From assembly GCA_030272585.1 (NCBI GenBank), contig BSYQ01000010.1, forward strand, positions 3,906,001-3,970,000: a DNA stretch of 64,000 nucleotides. The letters are read 5' to 3'. The stretch comes from Bryopsis sp. KO-2023 (lineage: Eukaryota; Chlorophyta; Ulvophyceae; Bryopsidales; Bryopsidaceae). Both the position numbers and the translations under genes were made by a program. How positions within the stretch are numbered: position 1 is the first letter of the stretch; the number at the start of each line of letters is the position of its first letter. The notes beneath the pieces were generated by a model, which was given only the letters and a program-made list of their open reading frames with translations, made no database searches and had not been told where the DNA came from. This document shows positions 23,270 through 34,231 of this stretch, piece after piece.

Positions 23270-24244
23270 GGCTGCGCTTTCGATGATCCACTTTCCACCC
23301 AAACAACAGTTTCGAAACACAAAACTTTGGCTGTGAAGCCTCCAATGATGGCACAGGTCTAGTCTTTGGGGCCGCGTGGAAATCTGGCTGACCCCCTGTC
23401 CGCCTTCCTCAGTGAGGGGACTGGTCATCCAGTACAAACTTGGCACCAGTCGTGCACACCCACTCAAGTGAAAATTCTTGGGGAGTTTAGTTCGTATTCA
23501 GTTGGTTTTGAGCGACTCTTGTCTTTGTCGGTCCATGCAAGCCCTTCGTTCAGCTGATTCATGTCAGAAAAGCGCAGGGATTCGTGCATCGGTTAGCTCT
23601 GGGTTCAGTGCAGAAACCCACGGAACTTATTTTCGCTTAATTTGAAGTTTGCCGTGTCCAAAATATGGTACCACGCACGTTATGACTTGCATGAGCCCCG
23701 CAAAGATCAGGGCGTCGGTAGGAAGCATGTCAGAGGATTGATTGATTGGCTCGCACACTAACACGAAACGGATTTGGAAAACTGCTTCCCCAACTCTCCT
23801 CCATACGACTGATTCCTTTCCACAGCAGCAGAGCCCGAACACCAGTCCATCGAACAAAGCACCATTTCATCGGATGCAAAGCCGCCGCCCCTTGCCTGTA
23901 GACCACATACAAAATCCCCCGAGTCACCCTCTGCGGACCAGCCAGCCTGACGGCACGGCTGCTCCATAGAGGGTTAGTCCGCAAATTTTGGGTGCGTTTC
24001 CCGCACAAACATTGATGCCGAAATCGAATCCACCGAGCACCCACGATCTTTCAACAACAACAACAATGGTTATGTTTCACAGAACAAGCCAGATGTTTCA
24101 CTGCACTCAATGCCAACCACGAACTTCGCACAGTCCAATGGTTCTTGTCACCTCAGAATGCTCGGAAAGAAGCCTGGAGCGTTCCGATCCACCCTCCCAG
24201 TCGAAGACAGCAAAACGTTCCTGTCCAGCAGAAGCGAATTGGGC
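23270..24244. promoter_or_regulatory. Intergenic region between divergent adhesin-like and wax synthase genes
   Basis: About 1 kb holding both promoters. The frame upstream of the wax synthase start is open back to an ATG at 24110, so part of this may be coding or 5' untranslated. Overlapping short frames on both strands show no domain. Confidence 0.45.
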
Positions 24245-27200
24245 ATGAATCTCTTGCAAGACATCATTGCGGTGTTTGCGCATGGATTCATAACAGCCTA
24301 TTGGCTCAGGAGATTGTGCTGTCCATTGGAATCTGGGTGGAAGAGGTTTCTTGGGGCTTTGCCTGTGATTGTGGCAAACACGCTACTGCCGTTGGTGTTC
24401 CATGGGAAGTACATCGCGCAAGCATCGCCATTTGGCGGCAAAATTATCGAGATCTATGCTGGGTTTCTTTTCATGTGGCTGGCGAACTGCAAGGTTGCGT
24501 GTAACCAATGGAATCTTTTTTAAACATCATTATCTTTCCCCATCTACTTTCTGAAAAACATACGTCTTGATACATATACATTTCCTGCTCATGTGATTTG
24601 ATTTTATGAAAGACTGCCATGAATTGAATTTCTCATTGTTGTTTCACTGATTGAAGATCCTCGGTGCTGAATGCAAGGTGCCATTGGACACTGTCGTAAA
24701 CCAATGGCAGCATTACTCATTTCTTTATCAGTTTTTTCGGGGAAAGGATGCGGAAATATGCAAACATGCATGCACATATTGTTTGAATGACGTGCATGTG
24801 CTGGAGTGGTGATCGTTTTGAGCTGCCCATTCAGGTGGTCGCTTTCAGTTTGAATCGAGGATTTCTTGCTGATGTGAAAAACTGGTCCTACTGGAGGTTT
24901 TCTGCTGTGTACATGTTTCCAATCATCCCAAAGACAGGCAAGAAATGAACACATGTAGATGTATTTGATAAGAAAAAATTCGATACGGAACTTGCACTGT
25001 GTGTTTCAACTCCTTAATTTGGAACAGTCAGCTAAATAAATAAAATAAATAAGGTATGCATTGACCGCTCGGAGAACAATATGTTGTTTTTCGTGAAATT
25101 TTAATGTGTGTCTTGAAAACAGAAAGTATGAGCACTTTATCTGAAGGCAGCGATCTGGACTCCAGAAAAAAATTAAAAGAAATCTTCAGATGGCTTGGTC
25201 AGTTCATTTTCAAAATGGGTAGGTTTGTTTTCCATTCGAGGCACTCTTGCTGAAAAAAAATAATTCGTCTGTGGTCTTGCTAAAAATATATAATAAAATT
25301 CAATCCTTTTATCTATTTTTTTTACAGCAGAGTTATTTTTTTTGGGGGGGGGGAAGACAGAACAGGCAATGAATGCTCACCACGGTGACTAATATTTTGA
25401 TACTTAATGCTAAGAAAATTCCACTGGTTTCAGGATTTTTGGTTGATTTCTTTTTTTTGTTGTGATTTTAATCTTTTCTCTGTATTTGATTGCAACATAG
25501 GAGTGCTTCTTATGATTGCATACATGCTTTCTGTGAAGCAGGCAGGCTTGCCTTGGAAACAAATCATGCATGGTAATGAAAAAAGAAGACAAAAAAAAAG
25601 ATAACAGTGGACATGTAACTCTGTATTTCTTCATCTGGCTTTCACATTGTATGCTCTTTTTGATCTTCCTTCCGAAAACAAGTCGATCTTTTTGAATCTA
25701 TCCGCATATACAAATGTTCTGTTTTTCCAGGATCCCAAGCTCAGTTTCTCCTCCAGATGTTTTCTTGAATTATAAATCGTTGCTGAAAAATTGTATCTTG
25801 TTCAGTGCCTTTTGCCCGCCCCTCCTTCCCTTTTTTGTTTTGTTTAGAATTTATGGCGAATTTTTTTTCTGAGTGTGTTTGTGTGTGTTTTAGGTTTTGG
25901 GTTGTGTTTCTGGCTGGGAGGATGCTTTGATCTGATGCAAGCTGTTTCGCTAGCTTTTTTTGACATCGATACCATTGATTCGTTCGATTATCCATGGATG
26001 GTAAAGTCCATTTTTTTAAACCTTATGTTTGTTATAGAAAAGTATGTTTTCATGTAAAACCAATCAGCTGATTGCAAACCTTGACCCATTGCAGCCGAGC
26101 TCTTGAAAGCATAAATCCTTTACGGAAACTTGCTTGATCTAGTAACCTGGATTTGTCTGTTTCAGTTATTAGTTGAGCAGTTCTTTGAATATTTTGCATT
26201 CGGAGTACGAATCATGTTTTTCTTTTTGTCTTCGGCTTTTTGAATTCTTTTTTCTGATTTTTTTTTTCTAAACTTCAGATTCAAATTTCTAAAAATTCTT
26301 ATTTTATTTTTTTTGAAAGGGGGGGGGGAAGGAGGTTTGCTCAATGTGTGTAATTCGAAGTTGTGTTTTTTAATTAGTCTCAGGACTTGAGCGAATTATG
26401 GAGTAGAAGATGGAACCTCGTGACTGCTAAAGTACTAAAGTTCATTTCGTATGACCTGATAATGGAAGGTGACTTCAAGCAGGAAAATGCATACATGCAT
26501 TCTCAATTTTAACATTTCCAAAATGTTTCTTTTCGGAAGTGTTTAGAATTCAGCAATGGTAAATTTTCTTAACACATTGATTAGGACGAGCAAAAATTTA
26601 AAATTTAAAAGAAAGACTACTTGAAACTGCAACCCTAAAGTTTTTTTCTGCCAGAAAATTGGCATTTTGACCAGTTTACACGATTCAACTGAATTGGTTT
26701 AATTTTGGATGTATTGCAGGCACGCTGATAGCCCACAGCGAAAAGGACGTTATAAAAACAAAAAAACCAGAATGGAGAAAGGCACTGGCTGTGTGTTCCA
26801 TATTCCTGCTGAGTGGAGCCATGCATTGTATTCTCTTCTGGTGCGATTTTTCCCTCCGGATTTCGGATTGAATTTAAACCATTGGTTTAGTATGCCGGCT
26901 GCCCTGTTGCTTTTTGCACCAATCACACCTCCCCCACCTATAAAAAATAAACTAAAAATAGAAAACCAAGAAAAAACCTGTCACAGTCCTGATTCAGGCA
27001 CCATAATAGTGCAAATGACAAATTCTTTTTTTCTTTTAAATTCTCCACTTCCTTTCATTTTTTAAATATATTTTTCAAAGGGGTTAAAACAACTTTCTGT
27101 TGCAAAATTGGTCCCTCGCTGAATTCGATTTTTGACAATGATTTTCGACAGGTATCTCTCGCGAAAATGGGTTTGGGAGTGGATGGTGTTTTTTGCCATG

Positions 27201-27401
27201 TTTGGTCCTTGGGTTATAGCCGAAGGCCTGCTGAAAAAAGTGTTTTCCAATAAATTTGGATTCAAACCCCTCCCCGCTGCTCTCCGAGTTTTTTTAACAT
27301 TCGGATCGTTTACAGTTCTGGCGGGTTGGCTGTTTTTTCCCCCTGCCGAAAAAATCAGGATGGTTAACTTGGCCTCCAATTTTCAAAAATTAATTTCTTG
27401 A
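24245..27401 (+). CDS. Wax synthase-type membrane-bound O-acyltransferase
   Basis: Predicted acyl-CoA:alcohol O-acyltransferase of the plant wax synthase (MBOAT-2) type, an ER multi-pass enzyme. Eight exons: 24245-24493, 24835-24937, 25123-25218, 25501-25572, 25894-26000, 26384-26468, 26720-26840 and 27152-27401. Total 1083 nt, 360 residues, close to plant wax synthases. Recognisable blocks are FLFMWLANCK before exon 2, ELWSRRWNL (Arg-Arg-Trp-Asn at 217-220) and FLLSGAMHCILFW, with the putative catalytic His273. The last helices start WEWMVFFAMFGP. Exon 2 ends in a GC donor (AG|GCAAG), since a stop follows in frame with no GT before it. ATG 24110 would add 45 residues; 24245 fits the family length better. 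The segment between exons 5 and 6 is about two residues short against plant enzymes, so a missed microexon is possible. Substrate is not known. Confidence 0.82.
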
Positions 27402-28565
27402 CTTTCTTTTCTATTTGAAAAACATCGTGTTTTACCAAAACAATAAAAAGTTGGTTGAAACTGCTGGGCAGTCTGTTTTCTTTGTTGTTTTGTTTTGTTT
27501 TGTTTTGTTTTTTATTTATTTTTTTTCCTCAATGACATGCGCAGGCTGTGATTGAATGTTAAAGCTGTAACTGTTTTTGCTTTATGACCTGAAAAAATAG
27601 AAAGAAAGAATCAACCCTTTTATTTGTGGCATTGTATTTTGGAGACTCTTCTCGGGCTCATTTGAGGGGGATATAGATACTGTTGACAAAATTCTTCCAG
27701 CCAAAGTTGAGATGTCGATAAAAACACACAATTCTTGTGCAGAGAAGAGGAAGAATAAGAATCGAGAACACTAGAGAGGTTATTTTACAACCCTTCAAGT
27801 CCAGCCAAATAACCCAGCAATCATCGGAGTGCGTAAGTTCCACAGTTCAACAATACACTCAACAGCCTTGCTCCTGACCCACTCCATTCAATCCAATTAA
27901 ACTGCAGCTCCCTTTTTCCTTCCCCAGTATTTGCCCAGCACAGTTCACGGCCGAAGCTCACCCAAGGGTGAAGAAGCAAAGGAAGATTAGTTGTTTCTCA
28001 AAGAAAGCATTCTTTTGTTTTCCTTTTTTGGATTAGACCAGACCATGGATCCATCACAGATACGTCGAAGCGATGGTCGGCAGAGCATCTGTGTTGCACA
28101 TAATTCAATTCGTTGAAAAAAAGGTATCTTTTAAAATTTCCACAAACATTTCTGTGGAAATGTGAGTAACTGCAGCTCAGATACAGGATTTGGCAATCAA
28201 TTTAATTCTTGGCGGTTCTTATTTATCTATTTTGACACACATCTGCAGCCTGAATTCCTGGGCCCACACAGATAAAAAGATCCGCAAAACTGTTTGAAAA
28301 ACGAATTACAAAAGCTTCAAGAAACCAAAACCAAAACCAAAAACTCAATTCTTGCTTCTCTTTCTTCTCTTCTCGATGCAAATGCAAAATGCAAAAACGC
28401 CAAAAACAAAATTCTACGAGAGCCGCCTTAAAACATCTCAAATTCAGGACTCTTGAGGGAAAAAAAACAAGAATCTCAAAAAACGTTTCTTTGAGGAGAC
28501 CCCCCCACCCCCCCTCCTTTCAAACAAGATACCCCAACAAACACAACTCCATCAGATTGCTTAAA
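27402..28565. other. Intergenic between convergent wax synthase and PsbX-like genes
   Basis: Contains a short TTTTG microsatellite at about 27485-27512 and A/T-rich DNA. It holds the 3' regions of both flanking genes. No exon is supported. Confidence 0.6.
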
Positions 28566-29587
28566 TCAGGTATCTGACCCAGAAAAAACAATTCCGAAAA
28601 GAGCGAGGCAGGTGAAACCCGCAACTAGAGTGAACAGCAAATTCTTGATCGAAGGCGTCATCTCCATGGCTGCGTGAGCTTCCAGTGGGAAAGCAATATT
28701 TGCTAGCACGGCTGCTTGCATGACCTGTCCACCGACAGACTCCCAGCGCTCCTCAAACCTAAACCATCGATTGATAACATCAGAAAATCACGATTCACGA
28801 AAAATCGGACTTCTATCGGCATCCCGTTACCCGTCAGCTTGATGTAGTCAAAACGCGTTGCAACATCGAAAATGGCACAGTGGCAAACAGACACAGTGGA
28901 GCTTTTGAATGCACTGTGAAGTATAGCATCCTGTCCGCTGCCAATGGTATTTCATTGGGTGACTGCCATTGAACAGAGACCTGCAGTTGCTGAATTAATG
29001 ATACGTGTACAGTTTTTCTCAGTTACGAACAGACACTCAAAACGAAAGAACCTGCCTTTGAGCTGATGGCTGCAATTTCTCCAAGCGCTTAGCAGGCAAA
29101 CCTTCAGAAGCAAAAAAAAAAGTGTTTTAATTTCATGAATAATCAACAGCCTATCGAGACATAAAAAACAAACAAAAAAGAACCAAAAACCAACAAAAAG
29201 CACCACCCCAGATTCCATTTGTGAAGAAGACCAATCTAGCTGCTGCTACTTTACAATTAGTGAAGTTGCTATGGTCTTATTTGTAGTTTGGATTGAGGCA
29301 AATAACTAAAAAACCAAAAAAAACACAACGAAAAGAAACAGGGGCAGCTTATCAAAACCGTTCCATTACTTGATTGAGGCAGTGGGGTGGGGTCGTTCTC
29401 CACACAGGAAAAATCCCCAAAACAGTGGGCAGAATGTGACCAACACCACCTAATCTGTTTTCTTTGTCATAATGTCATAATTCCAGGTTCGATTCTTCTT
29501 TCCACCTCTGACTCCGCGCGAAAAAGCGGGTCGGGCGGTGAGTCGACCATCGACTCGAGCGCCTGCTGCTGCGGAGGTCGAACACAT
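28566..29587 (-). CDS. Small thylakoid membrane protein, PsbX-like
   Basis: Three exons: 29587-29506, 29101-29052 and 28724-28566. Total 291 nt, 96 residues, all phases matching. Residues 1-44 are rich in Ala, Arg and Ser (transit peptide). Next comes a hydrophobic stretch ending in the AxA-type site AHAA, as in bipartite presequences that pass the thylakoid membrane. The mature part would be about 33 residues with one helix and starts MEMTPSIKNLLFTLVAG. That resembles the MTPSLxxFLxSL start of cyanobacterial PsbX and aligns with the neighbouring PsbX (SVKALLGSVVNGG). It lacks the usual C-terminal FDPxxR tail, ending SGSDT. The acceptor of the last exon has a weak pyrimidine tract. The gene is head to head with psbX. 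It could be a second PsbX or another low-mass photosystem subunit. Confidence 0.55.
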
Positions 29588-29888
29588 CGCTGCTGCCTGG
29601 ATCCGCGCTGTGAGAAATCGAGGGACAGGGGAAGGAAAAACAGCCAGTGCTAGCCGATTCGCTTGATGGCTTCTGGAGAACACCACGTCAGCGTTGGTTG
29701 AGGGACGAAAGCTGCATTGATCGAGGATCTCGTATGCGGAGCCTTTTGCCCCAGTCCGTCAGTCGTCGATGAGCTATATCTTTTCAGTTGTACGCTCTCC
29801 TTGACTGCCTGTGTCTTCTGCGTCTTGCGTTTTGCCTCCACACCCCCTGTTTTGTTACCTTCGCGCTCCTTCTCGCACCAACAAGAAA
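29588..29888. promoter_or_regulatory. Shared promoter region of psbX and the PsbX-like gene
   Basis: Only 301 bases separate the two divergent start codons, so both genes probably share regulatory sequence, which would suit co-expression of two thylakoid proteins. No TATA box is obvious. Confidence 0.5.
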
Positions 29889-30626
29889 ATGGCTTCTTTC
29901 GCTGCCGCCTCCACCACCAGGGCTTTGGTCACCCGCAAGACCATCGGCATGCCTGGTAAGAGCTGTTTTTTTGACGCTCGCTGATCGGAAGGGCATCCGG
30001 GTTGTCAAGAAAATGCGTGCAAAAAATTGTCCTCGTCGGTTCGCGTTTTCGACGACATAAGGCATGGGTTGATAGTCGTCGAAAGGGGGTGGATACTCTT
30101 TTTTATTCTCGTCAAGAATATTTTGAGGGCGAGGTGGGTTTTGGATTGTCGGTTGGAGAATTTTCTTTTTGTTCCTTTTGCAGCCGTCCCCGCTGTCAGG
30201 AGTAGGTCCGCCCGAGTGACCCAGACCGTCCGCGCCAGGTGAGGAAAAGCTGTTTTATCTTGAACCATTCCGCTTCATATTTGTTCGTTCTATTAGTTCT
30301 TCTGGTATAGACTCCCAACTCGATCCCATTCCACGGGGTTGCAGTTCGCAGTCCTCAGACGATAATTATCGTCGGAAACTGATCTCTTTTCCTGAACGGG
30401 TCGTTTTCTGTAATGCAGCGCCCAGAAGGAGAGCTACGTCGCCCCCGTTGTGGCCGCCGCCGTCGTTGCTGCCACTTTGGTCGCTCCTGAAATCGCCTCC
30501 GCTACCGAGGCGTCCGCATCCGTCAAGGCTCTGTTGGGATCCGTTGTCAACGGAGGTATTGTGCTTTTGGGAATCGCTGGAGCCATCTCTTTGGTCTCCG
30601 GATTCGATCCCGTTGCCAGGAAGTGA
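29889..30626 (+). CDS. psbX: Photosystem II protein PsbX, nuclear-encoded precursor
   Basis: Single-helix subunit of photosystem II. Three exons: 29889-29955, 30184-30238 and 30419-30626. Total 330 nt, 109 residues, in phase throughout. The N-terminus MASFAAASTTRALVTRK and the Arg-rich exon 2 form a chloroplast transit peptide. The Ala-rich hydrophobic stretch VVAAAVVAATLVAPEIASA is a thylakoid transfer signal with an AxA cleavage site near residue 69. The mature protein (about 40 residues) has SVKALLGSVVNGGIVL followed by the helix and the characteristic end SGFDPVARK, matching the plant PsbX ending SNFDPVKR. Codon use is strongly biased to C-ending codons (GCC, GTC, ACC), unlike most neighbours, as expected for a highly expressed gene. 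Confidence 0.88.
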
Positions 30627-32630
30627 AGGCACTTTTTCTTTGTTTTTCCCCCTGGGAAAAATTATAATTTAAAGTCAGACCGAATTGAACATCTCTTTGA
30701 GGAAGAAAAAAGGAACCGGATGTCGAAAGAGATCAACGAAGTGGTTTGGATTTTTGATGGGGCGTTGGGGAGCGCAGCAACTATAGCACTTGGGCGAGAA
30801 AATGTTTGTATTCATTTGATATGGACGCAGTTTTAAAACAACTGGTGTGGTTTTGTCTTCGAGCAGACTGGAAAGAATTGTTAGTTATTTCATTGAGGAT
30901 TTCTGTGAAATATTGAATAGTTCTCAGTATTCCAAAAAAGAAGAAACTTCGGGCTGATTTGTGCAAATGGGTTGAGAGAAAATACCCAAGCTATGCAATC
31001 AATAGTTTTTCTAGAGAGATAAACTACTGTAGTTTATATCTGTAGAAAAAGGGAAGGGGGGGGAGGGAATCAAAAATGTGCTAGCGCTCTATGTGGTGGT
31101 GGAACATGCTGCTCTGCCACTCTGCAGCAGCACTTTCTAGGAGTGGTTAAAAGCCTGAAAATGCTAAGTCTATCTTGGGTGTAGCCATGGAGTTCTTAGG
31201 TCAGGAAAGCTGCAAGCTGCAACAAACAGGGAGGATCAGTGAGTCTTTTCTCTTGGTCAGACAGTGAGGCTGTCAGCGAATGACATCTCCCTGATCTTCG
31301 TCTTTCCAAGGCACCTTGACAAATGTTAGATAATTACAACAATGTATCTACAAACTGTTACATACCTCATCAGACTGGACTATCTGTCCAATCTTTCCAA
31401 GATTGGATCCCTCAGGATGGGTGACTTGCCTCCCAAAGATTATCTGCAATCAACCCTGACTCGTGCCGCCGCGACTTCTCTTGGAACCTCTCTCCCGGTT
31501 GCTACGGAATTCCTCACCGTCCTCCCTACCGCCAGACAACGTGTTACGAAAGTTTGGACATACCCCATGACGAAGATTTCGGACAGTTTGGCGGGTCAGT
31601 AACCCCGCTCACCTCGCACAACATAAATCGACTCGCCGCCTCCACAGCCGCCAGCACATCAATTGGAGGACAGCCCAAATATGACTCGTACCCACTGGCA
31701 ACAACACCTCATTTTCCTCGCAAACGGGAACACCGCCACCGTCCGTTGGGCTGCTGCCTTCTTTTCTGTACATATCACAGGAGCCATCACAGTTTCGCTT
31801 TGATGCCCTCCAGTATGACTCACCCTGTTCTTCGAGTTTGGAAAGCAGTGACGCAATACATCACCGAGTGTCTGCAAGCGCCAGCTCCCACTAGAACTAC
31901 CCCTCCACCAGGGACGCAGCCATTCTGACAAAAAACACTGAGCGTCGAACTGCAGCACCCTCCCCCGCAGAAAGATTGGTTATCCCTTGACGGTCTGGGT
32001 GCCCCCTTCTCTGCGAATCACCTGCGATCGCCAATCGGCGAGGTGGTGTCCTCGAGAGCGAGACTTGTTACACTAGTTCCTGATATATCCCGGGGGATTT
32101 TTATACGTCGGGTACAGCAGCAGGGGTTTTTCTGACTCGAAACATCGCGCCAGCGGTTGATTCGGCAAGAGTCGTCATCCGTTTTGCGTCGCTCCCAGGG
32201 CTTGGATTTTCTGAATCTGGCGAGTGACCATCAAGTGATAAACAAGGCGCCGAGAGCTGCCGACACAAACGAACCCAGTACGTGAGCTGTTTGTTTTTTC
32301 GGTCGTTACTCCGTTTGGCGCCTATGCCATGTGTTGCTCTAGGCCAGTTCCTGGCCATATTCGGGGTTGAGTCAATTTTCTCAGCGTGAAAAGCGCGAAG
32401 TCCGTTTTCCGGCCTCGGGACCTGCAGAAACGTTCGGGTGTCTGTGGGGGAAAGGGTGACTCGTTTTGGTTTTCGGAAAGGGTTGTTTTGAAGTGCGTTT
32501 GGAGTTTGGATTCCTCCGTGCGCAATATAACGTTTATCTCAGCAAGAGTCATCAGACGCCGTGAGCCCCCCTGACAAAAAGCAATACCTTGGTTTCTGTT
32601 CGCTCTATTTTGGCAGATATTCACTCAAGA
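30627..32630. other. Intergenic, no supported gene
   Basis: Two kilobases between psbX and the next gene. The part from about 31340 to 32350 is richer in C and G and carries overlapping frames up to 124 codons on both strands. None shows a domain, a consistent intron pattern or biased composition. It could contain a decayed element. Confidence 0.5.
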
Positions 32631-34231
32631 ATGGCTGATACCAACAAACGACGCGGGCCGTGGGGGTGGGCTTCGAAGTTCTTTCGCATGCACGACGAGG
32701 ATGATTTTGACGCGTGGACGGAGTGTTCTTTTCAAGATATAGAACACCTCGTGAAAAGAGCGCAAAGCGCCAGGGAGGGCGCCGCTGGTTTTCCGGAGGA
32801 GTTTCTGGCCGCCAGGGAACGCCTGTTGCAAGAGTGGTTGAACGAAGCGAGGCCAGACTTCAAGGAAAACCTGAACGAGTGGCCCGCAGTGAAGTCTTGC
32901 GAGAAGAGTGAGATAGCGCCGTTTCGGAACGTTTTCAAGCGGTTGATATCTGCAAAAGGGGAAAATAAAGGTAACGATAGTTGGAAGAGCGACTCGACTT
33001 CCTTGGTTATCGTCGCTTTTTCGTGTTTTTGTGTTTCGGTGGGTTGTCGACGGTGCTGAGCTGCCGCGCCTGCTTTTTGGGGGACAGCGTTCGCGTGTTA
33101 GGAAAGTACAGGTAGAGCGGTCGCTGTACATCGATCTCGTTGTATCTTTATTTCTGTCCGTCGGTCTGGGGAACCCCACGCTTTCGCTGGCGCCGCAGCA
33201 CATCCAACACACACACACACCAGGGGTAAATCCAAAAATAACGGCAGCTTCCATTGTGATGAGATGGAGGAATTGAAAATGATTGGACTGGCTAGATGTA
33301 TTGGATGTTGCTGGAAAAAATAAGATTTTTTATCTTCGATAGTCCATGATATCCACAGTGATGCTTATTTGAGGTCGTCAGCTTTCCACCGATTTCTGCG
33401 AACATAGCTAATCGTGGATGAGGAAGTACAGTAGAAAAACACAAACTGAAACCTCTGAAAATGCAAGGCGGCAAATGTCTCCACAGAAACATTTGTAGTC
33501 GGTTGGGAGAAAACAAATTGGAAATTGTTTTGGGGGAGTCCACGTTCGAATTTCCTGGATTCAACAAAGATTGAATGGGGCCTTTGGTTGGAGGGTTGGC
33601 ATGAGCTCTTTCCATCTTACTTGTTCCACCAAGCATTTTCTTATGGACAAAGACAAATGAGAGCAATATATATTTACTGTATATTTATTCATGTTTTGTT
33701 TTCCTCATTAATTTGTTTGTTTGTTCAGGAACTGTGCATCTCAGGAGCCACAGCGTGCCAGCAGAGATGCTGGGCTCTCTTTTGCCTTCCCCTTATGAAA
33801 GCCACGACAGCGCGAGTACGATGAATTCCAAGGGGGAGCTGCTTTCGCCGACCGAGCTCTTGTCGGTTCCGGATTTCCCGGATTCGAAAAATCGATTGCT
33901 TGGAAGGGGCAGCGACGAAGTGATGGCGGCTGAGCCCAGGGTGGACAGTGCATTTTCACCCACAATGAGACTCAAGTCGTTCAGAGACAAGGTTCAAAGG
34001 GCGTTCAAAAGAACAGGAAGCGGGTGAGTCGCATTTCCAAGGGTGGAAATCAAAAAGGGGGGGGGGGGGGGAGAAGAGGGTTGATGATGCAAAAAAAAGA
34101 ATAAAAACTGCACAGGGAGGACAGAAACGAAGTTGGAAGTGTTTTTTTTTTTAATTATTGAACACAGCTTTGATGTGTGTTACAGGGAGACGCCAGAAAA
34201 TGACATGTCTCCTCTTTTGGACGATTACTGA
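32631..34231 (+). CDS. Hypothetical protein, 226 residues
   Basis: I do not recognise this protein. Three exons: 32631-32970, 33729-34023 and 34186-34231. Total 681 nt, phases 1 and 2 matched, good GT-AG sites. The N-terminal half is charged and helical in appearance, with WGWASKFFRMHDEDDFDAW, then a Glu/Arg-rich helix around RERLLQEWLNEARPDF. The second half is Ser/Pro-rich and probably disordered, ending in a basic helix MRLKSFRDKVQRAFKRTG and the acidic tail SPLLDDY. There are no transmembrane segments and no signal peptide. The Trp-aromatic N-terminus and amphipathic basic helix might contact a membrane, but that is speculation. Confidence 0.6.

Noticed and set aside
23033-23467. Longer start (23467) for the secreted repeat protein
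   Set aside because: The frame is open, but ATG 23269 places the hydrophobic core at the right distance for a signal peptide; the longer form would bury it.
31342-31928. Overlapping plus and minus frames of about 86-124 codons
   Set aside because: Both strands are open to a similar extent and no domain or intron pattern is visible; C-rich composition explains the openness.
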